64,000 bases of DNA from Methylobacterium sp. UNC378MF (GTDB lineage: Bacteria; Pseudomonadota; Alphaproteobacteria; Rhizobiales; Beijerinckiaceae). Each line of letters begins with the position of its first letter. Position 1 is the first letter of the stretch. The notes below the pieces were generated by a model that saw only the letters and a list, made by a program, of their open reading frames with translations, had not been told where the DNA came from and did not search any database. Made by a program: the position numbers and the translations under genes. Shown in pieces: positions 51,856 to 61,036 of this stretch. The stretch covers positions 124,001 through 188,000 of the forward strand of contig NZ_FMWU01000004.1 in assembly GCF_900103195.1 (NCBI RefSeq), written 5' to 3'.

Positions 51856-52176
51856 TCAGGCCGGGCCCGAGGACCCACAGCAGGCGCGGCTTCGACCTGC
51901 TGACGGCGGGGCTGGGAACCTCGGGGCCGCCATCATCCCCGAGGACCGAGAGAACCGGCCAGGGCCGTTCCCGGCGCCGGCCGCAACGAAGGCCCCCCCG
52001 GCATCGGGTCGGAGCGTGCGCGTGACCTTCAGGGCGGCGAGCAGATCCTCGCGGTCTGTCCCGTAGCCCTGGCGCAGGGCATCGAGCCGCGGTGAGGGTC
52101 CGTTGCCCGCGCTTCTGATCTCGAAGAACGGCACGTGGTAAATGCCATCCCGCGCCTCGATGGCGTGGCCGGTCAC
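51856..52176 (-). CDS. Hypothetical protein
   Basis: GTG-started ORF of 106 residues: TGHAIEARDGIYHVPFFEIRSAG, then DALRQGYGTDREDLLAALKVTRTL. The second half becomes low-complexity Gly/Ala/Pro, so the true gene may be shorter or damaged. It lies between the genes at 52238 and 51665 and ends before the box at 51829. Confidence 0.35.
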   Translation of the reverse strand: MTGHAIEARDGIYHVPFFEIRSAGNGPSPRLDALRQGYGTDREDLLAALKVTRTLRPDAGGAFVAAGAGNGPGRFSRSSGMMAAPRFPAPPSAGRSRACCGSSGPA

Positions 52177-52237
52177 GGCCTATTGCTATCCCTGCCGGTG
52201 CACCGGCTGGGTCGGATGACGGCTCATCGGGATGTCC

Positions 52238-52453
52238 TCAGGCGACCAGTTCGGCGAGTTCGACGACCTCGCAGCTGTCGGCGCGCAATCGCCAGTCGAT
52301 GATGCCGGCAGCCTCACAGAACATCGCCTTGGCGGCGAGCGCGGCCGAGCTTTCGCAGCCGGCGATGACGACGGCCTGCCGCTGCACCGCATCGTGTTCG
52401 TGCCCGCTGTCATCGGGAACGAGTTTGCGGAAGGTGACGAGGTACTTGCGCAT
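52238..52453 (-). CDS. Small hypothetical protein behind a FixK-type box
   Basis: Protein of 71 residues: MRKYLVTFRKLVPDDSGHEHD, VVIAGCESSAALAAKAMFCEAAG and WRLRADSCEVVELAEL. GGAGGC 6 nt before the ATG, and a FixK-type box 62 bp upstream. Compact alpha/beta composition. No family recognised. Confidence 0.65.
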   Translation of the reverse strand: MRKYLVTFRKLVPDDSGHEHDAVQRQAVVIAGCESSAALAAKAMFCEAAGIIDWRLRADSCEVVELAELVA

Positions 52454-52508
52454 CGCGTGCCTCCGTCTCTGCACCGTCGGACGATAAGGACCGTCAAAAC
52501 CGACAGCC

Positions 52509-52522
52509 TTGATCCAGCGCAA
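52509..52522. promoter_or_regulatory. FixK/FNR-type box before small protein
   Basis: TTGATCCAGCGCAA, third identical copy; centre 62 bp before the start at 52453. Confidence 0.65.
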
Positions 52523-52536
52523 CGAGGACTGCGCGT

Positions 52537-53055
52537 TCACGCGCCCGGCGCTGGCGGGTACAGGCGCGCCCGGCCCGGCTTGGCCGCGCGTCCTGGGCGA
52601 AGCTCGGCCGGCATGGGCGCCCGTGTGATCCCATGGAGCGGCCAGTATCGTTCCATGGCGAGATAGGTGAACGAAGCCGACCATCCGATCAGGAGCAGGC
52701 CGTTCAGCGCCTCGACGCCGGCGAGCAGCCGGGTGTGCGAGGTCGGAAAGTGATCGCCGAAGCCGAGGGAGGTATAAGCCACCACCGAGAAGTACAGGCA
52801 ATCCTCGAACGACGTCACCGGCGCGCCCGCGAAGGCGCCGACGCCGAGACGGAGCACGAGCAGCCAGTAGGCGCCGGCGTAGATCCAGACCGCGACGGTG
52901 TGGCCGACGAACGTCATGAGCACGACGGCCAGGATGCGGAAGCGCGGCGGGACCGGCAGCTCCGACAGGTGCTCGGAGGTCAGCCGCAGCGTCTCGTAGA
53001 GCACCAGGATGGTGGACATGACGAGGACGACGCTGGCCGTCATGGCGAGGATCAT
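52537..53055 (-). CDS. Two-helix potassium-channel-like protein (Ion_trans_2)
   Basis: Protein of 172 residues. Three hydrophobic segments, with a pore loop FEDCLYFSVVAYTSLGFGDHFP; TSLGFGD (95-101) stands where K+ channels have TVGYGD, so selectivity may be relaxed. LLAGVEALNGLLLIGWSASFTYLAMER is the inner helix. The upstream in-frame ATG at 53115 overlaps the FixK-type box, so ATG 53055 is preferred. Confidence 0.8.
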   Translation of the reverse strand: MILAMTASVVLVMSTILVLYETLRLTSEHLSELPVPPRFRILAVVLMTFVGHTVAVWIYAGAYWLLVLRLGVGAFAGAPVTSFEDCLYFSVVAYTSLGFGDHFPTSHTRLLAGVEALNGLLLIGWSASFTYLAMERYWPLHGITRAPMPAELRPGRAAKPGRARLYPPAPGA

Positions 53056-53114
53056 GGCGTTGTCCCGGATGGATGTTCCCGGGGGCGAGCCTGCCCGTTG
53101 GCGCGCATGTGTCA

Positions 53115-53128
53115 TTGACCTGGCTCAA
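53115..53128. promoter_or_regulatory. FixK/FNR-type box before channel gene
   Basis: TTGACCTGGCTCAA is a perfect TTGA-N6-TCAA; centre 66 bp before the channel start. Confidence 0.65.
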
Positions 53129-53361
53129 GACGCCGATCGCCCGACGTGAGCCGGATCAATGCGATCTCCGGCTCAGCTGGACCTTCCGCGGGGCGGTGGA
53201 GGACTCTTCCGTGACGGGTGAGCCTCCGGTTGCATGCGGGATGATCGGCCGGCATTCGCGGCCGGTGGACGCCGTTCGCGCCGCGCCGACTCCGCGGCGC
53301 CGGCGCGATCGCCTGGATAGGAATCCGACCCCGGGGCTTCTCCGTTCCGGGAATGCGCGAC

Positions 53362-54102
53362 TCACACCGCAGCCCGCTTCTCGACTACGCTCGTCTCGGC
53401 GATGTCCGCAGGCTCGTACAACCACCGGGCCAAGGCCCCCGCCGCCATGGCTCCCATGATCGGCGCGACCCAGAACAGCCAGAGCTGCGCCATGGAATCG
53501 CCGCCTGCGATCAGAGCCGGCCCGGTACTGCGGGCCGGATTGACCGAGGTGTTGGTCACCGGGATGGAGATCAGGTGGATCAGCACCAGAGCAAAGCCGA
53601 TCGGGATGCCGGCAAAGCCCACAGCGGCGCCCTTCGACGTGGTACCGATGATGATGAACAGGAAGAAGAACGTCGTCAGGCATTCGGTGATCAGACAGGC
53701 GGTCAGGCCGTACTTGCCGGGGCTGAGTTCGCCGTAGCCGTTCGAAGCGAAGCCGTTCGGCACCCAGCCCGGCTTCCCGGATGCGATGCTGTAGAGGACA
53801 CCCGCCGCGAAGATGGCCCCGATCACCTGAGCGACGATGTAGGGCAGGACGTGCCGGTTCGCACAGCGATGGGCCGACCAGAGCCCGAGCGTGACAGCTG
53901 GGTTGAAGTGGCCACCCGAGATATGGCCCACGGCATAGGCCATTGTCAGCACGGTGAGACCGAAGGCGAACGCAACACCCAGGAAACCGATCCCGAGTTC
54001 GGGAAACGCGGCGGAGAGGACGGCGGCGCCGCAGCCGCCGAAGGTCAGCCAGAAGGTGCCGAAGAACTCGGCTGTCGCCCGGCGCATCGTATCGTGGTCC
54101 AT
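53362..54102 (-). CDS. aqpZ: Aquaporin Z
   Basis: Protein of 246 residues with six membrane helices and both NPA boxes: [11 protein letters not shown] (67-69) and [12 protein letters not shown] (188-190, with the selectivity Arg after NPA). Length and motifs fit AqpZ water channels. A TTGA-N5-TCAA sequence lies at 54185-54197, one base short of a FixK-type box. Confidence 0.92.
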   Translation of the reverse strand: MDHDTMRRATAEFFGTFWLTFGGCGAAVLSAAFPELGIGFLGVAFAFGLTVLTMAYAVGHISGGHFNPAVTLGLWSAHRCANRHVLPYIVAQVIGAIFAAGVLYSIASGKPGWVPNGFASNGYGELSPGKYGLTACLITECLTTFFFLFIIIGTTSKGAAVGFAGIPIGFALVLIHLISIPVTNTSVNPARSTGPALIAGGDSMAQLWLFWVAPIMGAMAAGALARWLYEPADIAETSVVEKRAAV

Positions 54103-54584
54103 ATCGACACCTTACGTTGCTGGCCTCACGCGCCGTCCCGGGATGACGGTGAGGCGCCATCCTTGCGCACATCGCGAGACCGGATTGACTGCATCAAGAC
54201 AATAATACGGCGCCGAACCGCGCGCTAGCACTGAACATATCGGTTCGATAATCAACATTCGGCGCACAATATATTCTGAATACGCCGGAGCAGGTTGGCC
54301 GAGCCTGTCCGAGGCTAGGATCGGTATGCGCCCGGGAATGGAGACAGCTTGGCCCTATCGGCGCCTGGCAGACGACGAGGTTGTGAGGAATGCTGACAGT
54401 GTTGAACTGACAAACAGTCGCGAAGCGACGGGCTCAGACTGGCGGACAGCGACCGGTCCGCTTGCGAGCGACGAAGGCAGAACAGCGGGCCGTCGCTGTC
54501 GACCAGACGCAACCAGGCGGTGCGCGCGCGTCTCAACTGAATCGGCAACAAGCGAGCTCGGGCGAAAGAGCGCGCGACATCAGT
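54103..54584. other. Intergenic region, no gene seen
   Basis: About 480 bp. The 54200-54300 part is AT-rich and probably includes the aqpZ promoter. No reading frame here is convincing. Confidence 0.4.
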
Positions 54585-55610
54585 TCATGAGCCCGGTTCC
54601 GGGCCTGACCGGCGAAACTCCAGGGGGAAATTGTTGAGGATTCGCCAGAGTTCATAGCCGGCCGATACCGTCTCCATCCGGATCCAGCCGCGCACTTTGG
54701 CCCCCAGCGGAATGAACGCGACGTCGGGCCATGCGGGTTTGCCTGGATCCTGCTCGACCAGGACCCGGAACAGGCCGCTCGTTTGCGCCGAGGGGTCGAC
54801 GGCGCGCACGCGCCCGTCGAACATGCCATGGGCCACCGACGGCCAGCCGCTGAACTGAATGGCGGGCCAAGCTTCGAAGGCGAGGCGCACGGGCTGGCCA
54901 GGGTGGATCAAAGCGACGTCGCGCCCATCGACCATCAATTCCACGACGCGGGCCAGTGCCAGGGGTGCGAGGGTGGCCAGGGTATCACCGGCATTCACCA
55001 GGGTGCCGCCGGCGGCCGCATTGATGTGCAGGATCCTGCCGTCGCGCGGAGCGCGTACGAGCTGCGCCGATTGGCGGTTCACGGTCACCTCGAGCCGGCT
55101 CAGCTTAGCCTTGGCCGCGGCCAAGCGCGCGCGCTTCTCCGCCACGCGGATCTGCGCAGCCTCGAAGTTACGCCGGGTCACGAAGCCTTTCTCGGCGGCC
55201 TCGCGGGTCTGGCTGACCTGACTTTCCGCGACCTTCACCGCCTGTTCGGCCGCCGCGATCTCGGCCTCGATCTGCTCGCGCTCGGCGGCGAGCCGCTGCA
55301 GCAGGAAAGGGTCGTTGTCGACGAGGCGCGCGATCGGATCTCCCGCACGAACCCGCTGGCCATCCTCGACATACCAATGCTCGACCCGGCCCTGGACAAG
55401 CGCCGTGATCGCCTGGACGCGATCGGCCGGGTTCGGTGCGATGACGCGCCCCGCGCCAGCCGCGGTCTGGACCCAGGGTACGTACAGGAGGATCAGCACG
55501 GCAAGGCATGTCCCGAGGCCGAGCATCCAACCGAGGGCGACCGCTGCCCGAGGCGGCCTGAGGGAGCGCAGCGTCGCAAAGTGATGCAGATGTTCAGGCT
55601 GCGACAGCAT
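54585..55610 (-). CDS. HlyD-family membrane fusion protein
   Basis: Protein of 341 residues. One membrane helix (VALGWMLGLGTCLAVLILLYVPWV), a biotinyl-lipoyl half (VQGRVEHWYVEDGQRVRAGDPIARL), a coiled-coil hairpin (about 115-185), the second lipoyl half (LVRAPRDGRILHINAAAGGTLVNAGDTLA) and a beta barrel. It should bridge the inner-membrane ABC protein to the periplasm or outer membrane. GAGAGGGATC precedes the ATG; it overlaps the ABC gene by 17 bp. Confidence 0.85.
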   Translation of the reverse strand: MLSQPEHLHHFATLRSLRPPRAAVALGWMLGLGTCLAVLILLYVPWVQTAAGAGRVIAPNPADRVQAITALVQGRVEHWYVEDGQRVRAGDPIARLVDNDPFLLQRLAAEREQIEAEIAAAEQAVKVAESQVSQTREAAEKGFVTRRNFEAAQIRVAEKRARLAAAKAKLSRLEVTVNRQSAQLVRAPRDGRILHINAAAGGTLVNAGDTLATLAPLALARVVELMVDGRDVALIHPGQPVRLAFEAWPAIQFSGWPSVAHGMFDGRVRAVDPSAQTSGLFRVLVEQDPGKPAWPDVAFIPLGAKVRGWIRMETVSAGYELWRILNNFPLEFRRSGPEPGS

Positions 55611-57294
55611 GATCCCTCTCCGGCTGCGTGGCTTGATCACGCCGGCCGCCGCGGTCGGCGGCGCGCACTTGCTCGTGCGGGTCGAGCCGGATCCGGCCCT
55701 CGTGGAGCGATTGCCCAGGTCGCCGCGTGAGATGCAGCACCGTCGTGCCCGCATCGCGGAGCCGTGCGAGCGCTGCCGCCACACGGTCTGGGGGCAGCAA
55801 ATCGTAGAGCGGCGACAAGACGAGAAGCTTCGGCGGGTTCAGAAGGGCGGCACCGAGCTTGAGAGCCATGATCTCGCCTGTCGAGAGCGGCCCGCCGGAT
55901 GACGAGAGCGGCGTGTCGAGCCCGAGGGGCAGGCGCAGGATGCGCTCGGACAGCCCGACACGCTCCAGGCTGTCGTGAATCGCCGCCGCGCTCTCGCCGC
56001 GGGCGGTCGACAGGTAAGTGCGGATCGCTATCTCGGGGAGCATCGGACGGTCCAGGATCAGGATCCTGGAACGCAGGCTGTCCGGATCGTACGCGGCAAT
56101 GTCGGCTCCGCCGATCATCACCGATCCCCGCTGCGGCCGAAGCTCCTGCCGGAGCAGCGCGAGGATCGTCCGCTCGACCTCCACATCCGCGGTCGCGGCC
56201 AGGACTTCGCCGCTTCCGACCGCGAAGTCGAAGCGATAGCCCTCTGCCTCGATGTCGCGCAGGCGCAGGGCCCCATCGGCCAGAGGCGCACCGCCTCGTC
56301 GGCCCGGGTCCTCCTGCTCGATCCCGTCGAACAGCGACAATTCGTGGAGCGCTGCGACAAGCTTGTAGAAGGTCTCCGCGTGGGAGCCCAGTTGCGAAAT
56401 GCCGTAGAACGCCCCGGACAGCACGAGCTCCGCCGCCACGAGCTGGCCGAGCGACAGCTGGCCCTGCAGGATCAACCATCCGCCTATCGCCAGCAGCGCG
56501 GCGCTCGCTACGGCGTAAACCAAGAGAAATCCGACGGTCTGCGCAAAGGTGTGGCGGAAGTGGCGGCGATGCGCCCGCACATAGGCCGCCGTCATCGTCT
56601 CGGAGCGCGCCATCGCGAACCCGAGGTGATGGCCGTCTCTGTAGAAGCCGTTCGCGCAACCGACGCTCTGGAGCCAGCAGGCAGTCTCATGCTTGGCGTG
56701 GCTCAGCGCCGCGGCCGACCGGAGCGCCGGTCCAGCCCAGAGGAACCCGGTGCCGAGCAGCAGGAGGGCGACGGCGAGATTGAAGGCGAGAAAGAAGGGG
56801 TGGTAGAAGCTCGTCAGGACAAGGCCGATCCCGGATTGCAGGAGGATTGCAAAACCGCCGATCAGGAGCTGCGGCACGGCCTTCTGTACGGTGACGAGAT
56901 CGAAGAAGCGATTGAACAGAGCCCTGTGCTGAACGTCGTCAACATGCGGATTCTTGGCGTGGACGGTGCGCACCGTGACGTCCGCGACGATCCTGGCGAA
57001 GACACGCCGTTCGAACAGCGCCAGCACGTGAATGCGGGCTGCGCTAAGGATCACCGCGCAGAGCAGGAGCCCGAGCAGCAGCCCGGACAGGACAAACAAG
57101 GGGGCCGGCAGCGCCGTATTCGCGACTGAATTGATCAGGATCTGGACCGAGACCGGGGTTGCAAGGCCCAGGAGCGCGACGACGCCTCCGTAGATGATCG
57201 CCAGCCAAAGGAAGCCGGCCTCCGGCTTCAGGAAGCGCGCGGTGAGCCTCCACGCTTCCGCGACGGTCAGGGGCTTGTGTCGAACCGCATTCAT
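55594..57294 (-). CDS. ABC exporter-like protein with degenerate nucleotide-binding domain
   Basis: Protein of 566 residues. Residues 25-300 are a six-helix exporter membrane domain. The C-terminal region follows the outline of an ABC domain (LRDIEAEGYRFDFAVGSGEV; GSVMIGGADIAAYDPDSLRSRI) but Walker A is replaced by AATADVEVERT (no GKS/T), the signature reads GGPLSTGEIMALKLG, and Walker B reads LLVLSPLYDLL without the DE pair. ATP hydrolysis is therefore unlikely. ATG 57294 is chosen; 57339 is also open. Overlaps the HlyD gene, so the two form a unit. Confidence 0.78.
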   Translation of the reverse strand: MNAVRHKPLTVAEAWRLTARFLKPEAGFLWLAIIYGGVVALLGLATPVSVQILINSVANTALPAPLFVLSGLLLGLLLCAVILSAARIHVLALFERRVFARIVADVTVRTVHAKNPHVDDVQHRALFNRFFDLVTVQKAVPQLLIGGFAILLQSGIGLVLTSFYHPFFLAFNLAVALLLLGTGFLWAGPALRSAAALSHAKHETACWLQSVGCANGFYRDGHHLGFAMARSETMTAAYVRAHRRHFRHTFAQTVGFLLVYAVASAALLAIGGWLILQGQLSLGQLVAAELVLSGAFYGISQLGSHAETFYKLVAALHELSLFDGIEQEDPGRRGGAPLADGALRLRDIEAEGYRFDFAVGSGEVLAATADVEVERTILALLRQELRPQRGSVMIGGADIAAYDPDSLRSRILILDRPMLPEIAIRTYLSTARGESAAAIHDSLERVGLSERILRLPLGLDTPLSSSGGPLSTGEIMALKLGAALLNPPKLLVLSPLYDLLPPDRVAAALARLRDAGTTVLHLTRRPGQSLHEGRIRLDPHEQVRAADRGGRRDQATQPERDHAVAA

Positions 57295-57649
57295 GGGTCG
57301 CAGGCTTTCCAAAGCAGGCCGAAGTTGCGCGCGCGGCATCACGGCTTCGGCCGGCTGCGGTGCACCGCCCTCAGGAGACGGGTCGCATGGCGAAGTCCGG
57401 CAACCCGGATCGCGCCACGGATCGGCACTCCCGAGACACAGGTCTCGGTCCGGTTGCGATCTGCCGCAGGGCGCAAAGTGGATGAAACGAACGATCCGCA
57501 GACGGCCCACGGCGGAGGCTGCAGGGACATGCCCGCCGCGGAGGGATCGGGAGGCCGGTCTGCCACGACGTCTTGGTGGGGCGGACCGGCCAGTTGTCGT
57601 CCTGTGCCGCGGAAGCGGCCGGGGAAGCGGGTGGAGGGACTCGCTTCGC
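57295..57649. other. Gap between secreted protein and ABC gene
   Basis: About 355 bp on the same transcriptional direction. The ABC frame stays open upstream but with no protein character beyond about 57339. No terminator recognised. Confidence 0.3.
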
Positions 57650-57928
57650 TCAGCAGCGGTAGCCGCCTGATGTCTGGCCGTATTGCTGCGTCGGGAAATG
57701 CTGCTGATCAGCATTGCCCTCCTGGGCCGAGCTTCTCCGGCAGCCACCCGCGGACAGAAGCGGTGCGTCCGGGAAGGCGACCGCACCGGTCGTCAACCCG
57801 TCCCAGGTCGTGTTCGGCAGCGGACGCGACCGGGACCCGACCCATTGATCGGCGAAGGCGGCGATCGGCGCAGTCGCGCAGAGGGCGGTTGCAAGGACTA
57901 GACGCGTTGTGTTCTTCGAAAGGCTCAT
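57650..57928 (-). CDS. Small secreted Cys-containing protein
   Basis: Protein of 92 residues. Clean Sec signal peptide MSLSKNTTRLVLATALCATA with cleavage near AFA-DQ; mature part of about 65 residues is polar with two Cys (SAGGCRRSS and C-terminal GGYRC). GGAG 8 nt before the ATG. Upstream of the ABC/HlyD pair, possibly the same operon. No family recognised. Confidence 0.6.
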   Translation of the reverse strand: MSLSKNTTRLVLATALCATAPIAAFADQWVGSRSRPLPNTTWDGLTTGAVAFPDAPLLSAGGCRRSSAQEGNADQQHFPTQQYGQTSGGYRC

Positions 57929-58267
57929 GGTTCGTCTCCGTTCCAATTCTTGGCGATATCGGTACGCGTGCGGATGAGACGAGTATGAACGCCGGATAGA
58001 TCGACAAATCATTCCGGCTCATCCACGTAGAGGATCTGGCGACGGCCAGATCGGCGAACAACACCACCAACCCAATGGCGGTCATTGCCAAAATAAATAG
58101 GCATCCAGCAGATACCTGGCGCAAATACGCTTTAATCCCGAAGACCCATGGTTCGACTGCTCAGAAATGTGCGCTTTCTCACGCGCTGGCATCGACCCGA
58201 CCCTTAATGCATCAGGCGTACAGCTGGGGTACTTGCGGGACCACCGGCGAGATTTGATGTCTCTGCC
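57929..58267. other. Divergent promoter region
   Basis: About 340 bp between the secreted-protein gene and the LysR gene, moderately AT-rich. A LysR site (T-N11-A) is likely but cannot be singled out. Confidence 0.4.
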
Positions 58268-59155
58268 ATGCCGGGTCCGCTGCTCCCCTTCGACCTCGAC
58301 TTGCTGCGCACGTTCGTCGCCATCGTCGACAACGGCAGCTTCACGCGTGCGGCCCAACGACTGAGCCTGACCCAATCGACCGTGTCGCTGCAGATCAAGC
58401 GCCTGGAGGACGGTCTCGCTCGCCGCCTTTTCGACCGGGACGGCCGGGAGTTGAGAGTGACACCCGATGGCGAGATTCTTCTCACCTATGCGCGGCAGAT
58501 CCTCGGGCTTGGAGCCGAGGTGCTTGCACGCTTGGTCGGGTCGGAGGTGTCGGGCGTCGTCAGGCTCGGGACGCCCGAGGATTTCGCGACCACGCACCTG
58601 TCAGAGGTGCTGGCATGTTTCGCGAGGTCCCATCCCCAGGTCGCACTTCAGGTAAATTGCGACTTCACCCTCAATCTGCTCGATGATTTCGGCAAGGGCC
58701 GCTACGATCTGATCTTGTTCAAGCGCGAGCCGCAGGGACCGACCGGCGGGACCAAGGTCTGGCGGGAAATGCTCGATTGGGTCGCCTCACCACGCCTAGT
58801 CGTGGAGACCGGGAGCCCGATTCCCCTCGTTCTCGCGCCAGCTCCCGATGTCTATCGTAAGCGCGCCCTGTCGGCGCTCGATGCCGCCGGACGCGAGTGG
58901 CGTATCGTCTACACCAGTCCGAGCTTGGCCGGATTGCAAGCTGCCGTCCAGGCCGGCCTCGGCGTGACGGTTCTGCCGACGGAGATGATCCCGGCGAACA
59001 TGATTTCCGTCTCTGCCGGGCTACAGCTTCCGAAGCTGCCCGACACCGAGATCGTCCTCTATCGAGCACCCGGCCACGTCTCGCCGGCCGCCGAGCTGCT
59101 GTCCTCGACCATTGTCGCCGCCCTGGAGCAGGCCCGACCTGGCGGAAAATTTTGA
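58268..59155 (+). CDS. LysR-family transcription regulator
   Basis: Protein of 295 residues. N-terminal HTH: FDLDLLRTFVAIVDNGSFTRAAQRLSLTQSTVSLQIKRLEDGL, then the LysR effector domain with VRLGTPEDFATTHLSEVLACF. The HTH and early effector part resemble LrhA/HexA-type regulators. Divergent from the secreted-protein/ABC/HlyD genes, so it is the likely regulator. Confidence 0.88.
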   Translation: MPGPLLPFDLDLLRTFVAIVDNGSFTRAAQRLSLTQSTVSLQIKRLEDGLARRLFDRDGRELRVTPDGEILLTYARQILGLGAEVLARLVGSEVSGVVRLGTPEDFATTHLSEVLACFARSHPQVALQVNCDFTLNLLDDFGKGRYDLILFKREPQGPTGGTKVWREMLDWVASPRLVVETGSPIPLVLAPAPDVYRKRALSALDAAGREWRIVYTSPSLAGLQAAVQAGLGVTVLPTEMIPANMISVSAGLQLPKLPDTEIVLYRAPGHVSPAAELLSSTIVAALEQARPGGKF

Positions 59156-59677
59156 TTGCTGCTTTCAGGCCGGGCTGATCACCGGAAACAGCAGGCTGTG
59201 TCGAGATCGGAATCGTTTGCGATGCTGAGATCAGCCCGGCTGAGTTCGGCAAGGGTCGAGGCGAACCGAAACCGGACCGGGCCCTGGTCACCGGCATACG
59301 ACCGCCCGGCCGCATCGACGCGGGTCCGTCGTCGACGAAGGCTGGTCGAGATGCGTGGGCGGGCGGGAATTCGGGAAGCCGGCCATCGATGGCGATCGAA
59401 ACCGCGAGGTTTCCGGGAGCGAGCAGAAGGCCGTCCGCAAACGGGACGAGCCGGAACCTACCCGCGTTTATCGCGCCGGCATGCGTAGAGCGGCGGCCGT
59501 TCGAAACCGCCTGCTGTGTCTCTTAGTCCAGCTCGCTCCGCATGGGTCTCCCGCAGTATTGCTGCTGGGGCAGAACGAGCATGAATGCCGCCAATGTGCA
59601 TCCCTTTTCCGGGTCTGTGCGTTTCAGAGACGAACAAACCGGTGTTCGGTATGTTTTCTGACACACAGGAGGGACTG
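59156..59677. other. Intergenic region, no gene seen
   Basis: About 520 bp after the LysR gene. Open frames on both strands lack family resemblance or good starts. The end (59600-59670) probably holds the promoter of the small membrane peptide. Confidence 0.4.
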
Positions 59678-59761
59678 ATGCTCCGCGGTGGATTGCTGTG
59701 GCTTTTAGGGATTCCGCTGCCAATCATTCTGCTGTTGTGGTTCTTCGGCGTATTCCACTAG
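59678..59761 (+). CDS. 27-residue hydrophobic membrane peptide
   Basis: MLRGGLLWLLGIPLPIILLL followed by WFFGVFH and a TAG. A near-perfect SD (AGGAGGGA 5 nt before the ATG) makes translation very likely despite the size. It is a single membrane helix. Similar tiny hydrophobic proteins are widespread in Rhizobiales, but no function is known to me. Confidence 0.65.
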   Translation: MLRGGLLWLLGIPLPIILLLWFFGVFH

Positions 59762-59780
59762 GCACGGGCGGGCTGGATTC

Positions 59781-60014
59781 ATGCCCTACACGGTCGAAAT
59801 CACAACGCCTCCGGCGCAGACCGATGGCGGCGAGCAGGCAGGGCGGATGTACCAGCTGCCGGATCCGTTCAGTACGCTGGCCGAAGCCAAGGATGCGGCC
59901 GTCACGCACATAGCGGGGCTCGGGCTCGATCCAGCCTGTGTCCTCTACAACGTGTTCGATCGCGAAGGATTCACCGTCGCATCGAATTCGCAAGAGCCAG
60001 CTGAGACCGGATGA
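59781..60014 (+). CDS. Small hypothetical protein
   Basis: Protein of 77 residues: MPYTVEITTPPAQTDGGEQAG, YQLPDPFSTLAEAKDAAVTHIAG and CVLYNVFDREGFTVAS. The alternation of strand-helix-strand looks like a real small fold. It follows the membrane peptide by 19 bp on the same strand. Confidence 0.6.
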   Translation: MPYTVEITTPPAQTDGGEQAGRMYQLPDPFSTLAEAKDAAVTHIAGLGLDPACVLYNVFDREGFTVASNSQEPAETG

Positions 60015-60769
60015 GTTGCGGCCGCGAGCCAGCGCTCTGCGGTCTCCAGTATCCCCGCCGCGCCGATCCTCACGCGACCGCTCGAATGGGATCTCACCGG
60101 CAAGGCCCAGGGAACGAGCCTGCCCCCGCCTGTTGCGGCATGTGGCAGGTGCAGCAGCACTGTGTGCGACGCGAACGCCTCGGGTGCATCCGCGGGGCAC
60201 GTTCCGCCATGGCAATGACGCGGGCAGAAAATAGGCCGCTTTGGCGGAGCGGCCCGAGGTTGTCGGAGGAATTGCCCGCCGGAAGGGCTGAAGAACCGCG
60301 ACGCCGTCGCGGTTCTACACAACCGATCGAGGCGCCGACCCTGCAGCGCATAACGGCCAAAGGGGCGTGCGTGGGTGCATGGATGATGCTGCGCTTCTGC
60401 TCAGACGCGTCTTCACGCGGCAATTCAGCCACCCGCAACATCGCGCTGCTGCGATCAGGCTCGCTCACTCTGAACAACAGGCTTATGCCATCAACTGAAC
60501 GAGCCGACCGCCGGCAGATCACGCTCAGCTGTGAGCCGCCGCTTGGTAATCTGGACAGGCGGGAGCCGCGCCATCGCATCTTTATAGCCGGGCGTAACGG
60601 GCGCGCGTACCGGGGCGACGTGCGTCAGGACGCGGTCCTTCGTGTTCGACATGAGGTACTCCGAGCGACACGGGGCGGGGCCCGAACGTGCGATGCAACA
60701 GATATAGGGTGCGATGCGGCAGACCGTGCGTTCGCGCCGCGTTGGTTCAGCGCCTCGTGAGACAATCGC
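60015..60769. other. Gene-poor region
   Basis: About 755 bp with open frames but none with protein character. A hairpin at 60292-60316 is the only clear structure. Confidence 0.4.
60292..60316. terminator. 11-bp perfect hairpin
   Basis: AGAACCGCGAC/GTCGCGGTTCT with a 3-nt loop in a non-coding stretch. No long T-run on either side; could be a terminator or part of a small RNA. Confidence 0.35.
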
Positions 60770-61036
60770 TCATTGAGGGGAGCACCCGATGCAGATACCC
60801 CTGCTGATCGCGTCGTCTCGCCGATCGCTGGGGGTACGCCGCCGGATGCTGCCGGTTTCGTTGGGTCCTAGTACGTTCGGGTTGGGTACCCGCTGCCCTG
60901 TATGTGCACCGCTCGGGACGCCTGCAGCCGAGGCACGTCCTCGGCCAGCCCCGGTCTGATCCAGGTCCTGGGCGAGCGCGGAATAGGAGGCTGCGCCCAA
61001 AAGAGCAGCCATTGTGGCGCGAAGCCATATGCGCAT
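60770..61036 (-). CDS. Small secreted hypothetical protein
   Basis: Protein of 88 residues with a Sec signal peptide (MRIWLRATMAALLGAASYSA, cleavage near ALA-QD). The mature part is polar, with NPNVLGPNETGSI in the middle and CIGC near the end. GGAG 7 nt before the ATG. No family recognised. Confidence 0.55.
   Translation of the reverse strand: MRIWLRATMAALLGAASYSALAQDLDQTGAGRGRASAAGVPSGAHTGQRVPNPNVLGPNETGSIRRRTPSDRRDDAISRGICIGCSPQ

Noticed and set aside
54185..54197. TTGA-N5-TCAA near aqpZ as a tenth FixK-type box
   Set aside because: Spacing is 5 rather than 6, and the distance to the aqpZ start (about 89 bp) is outside the range of the others.
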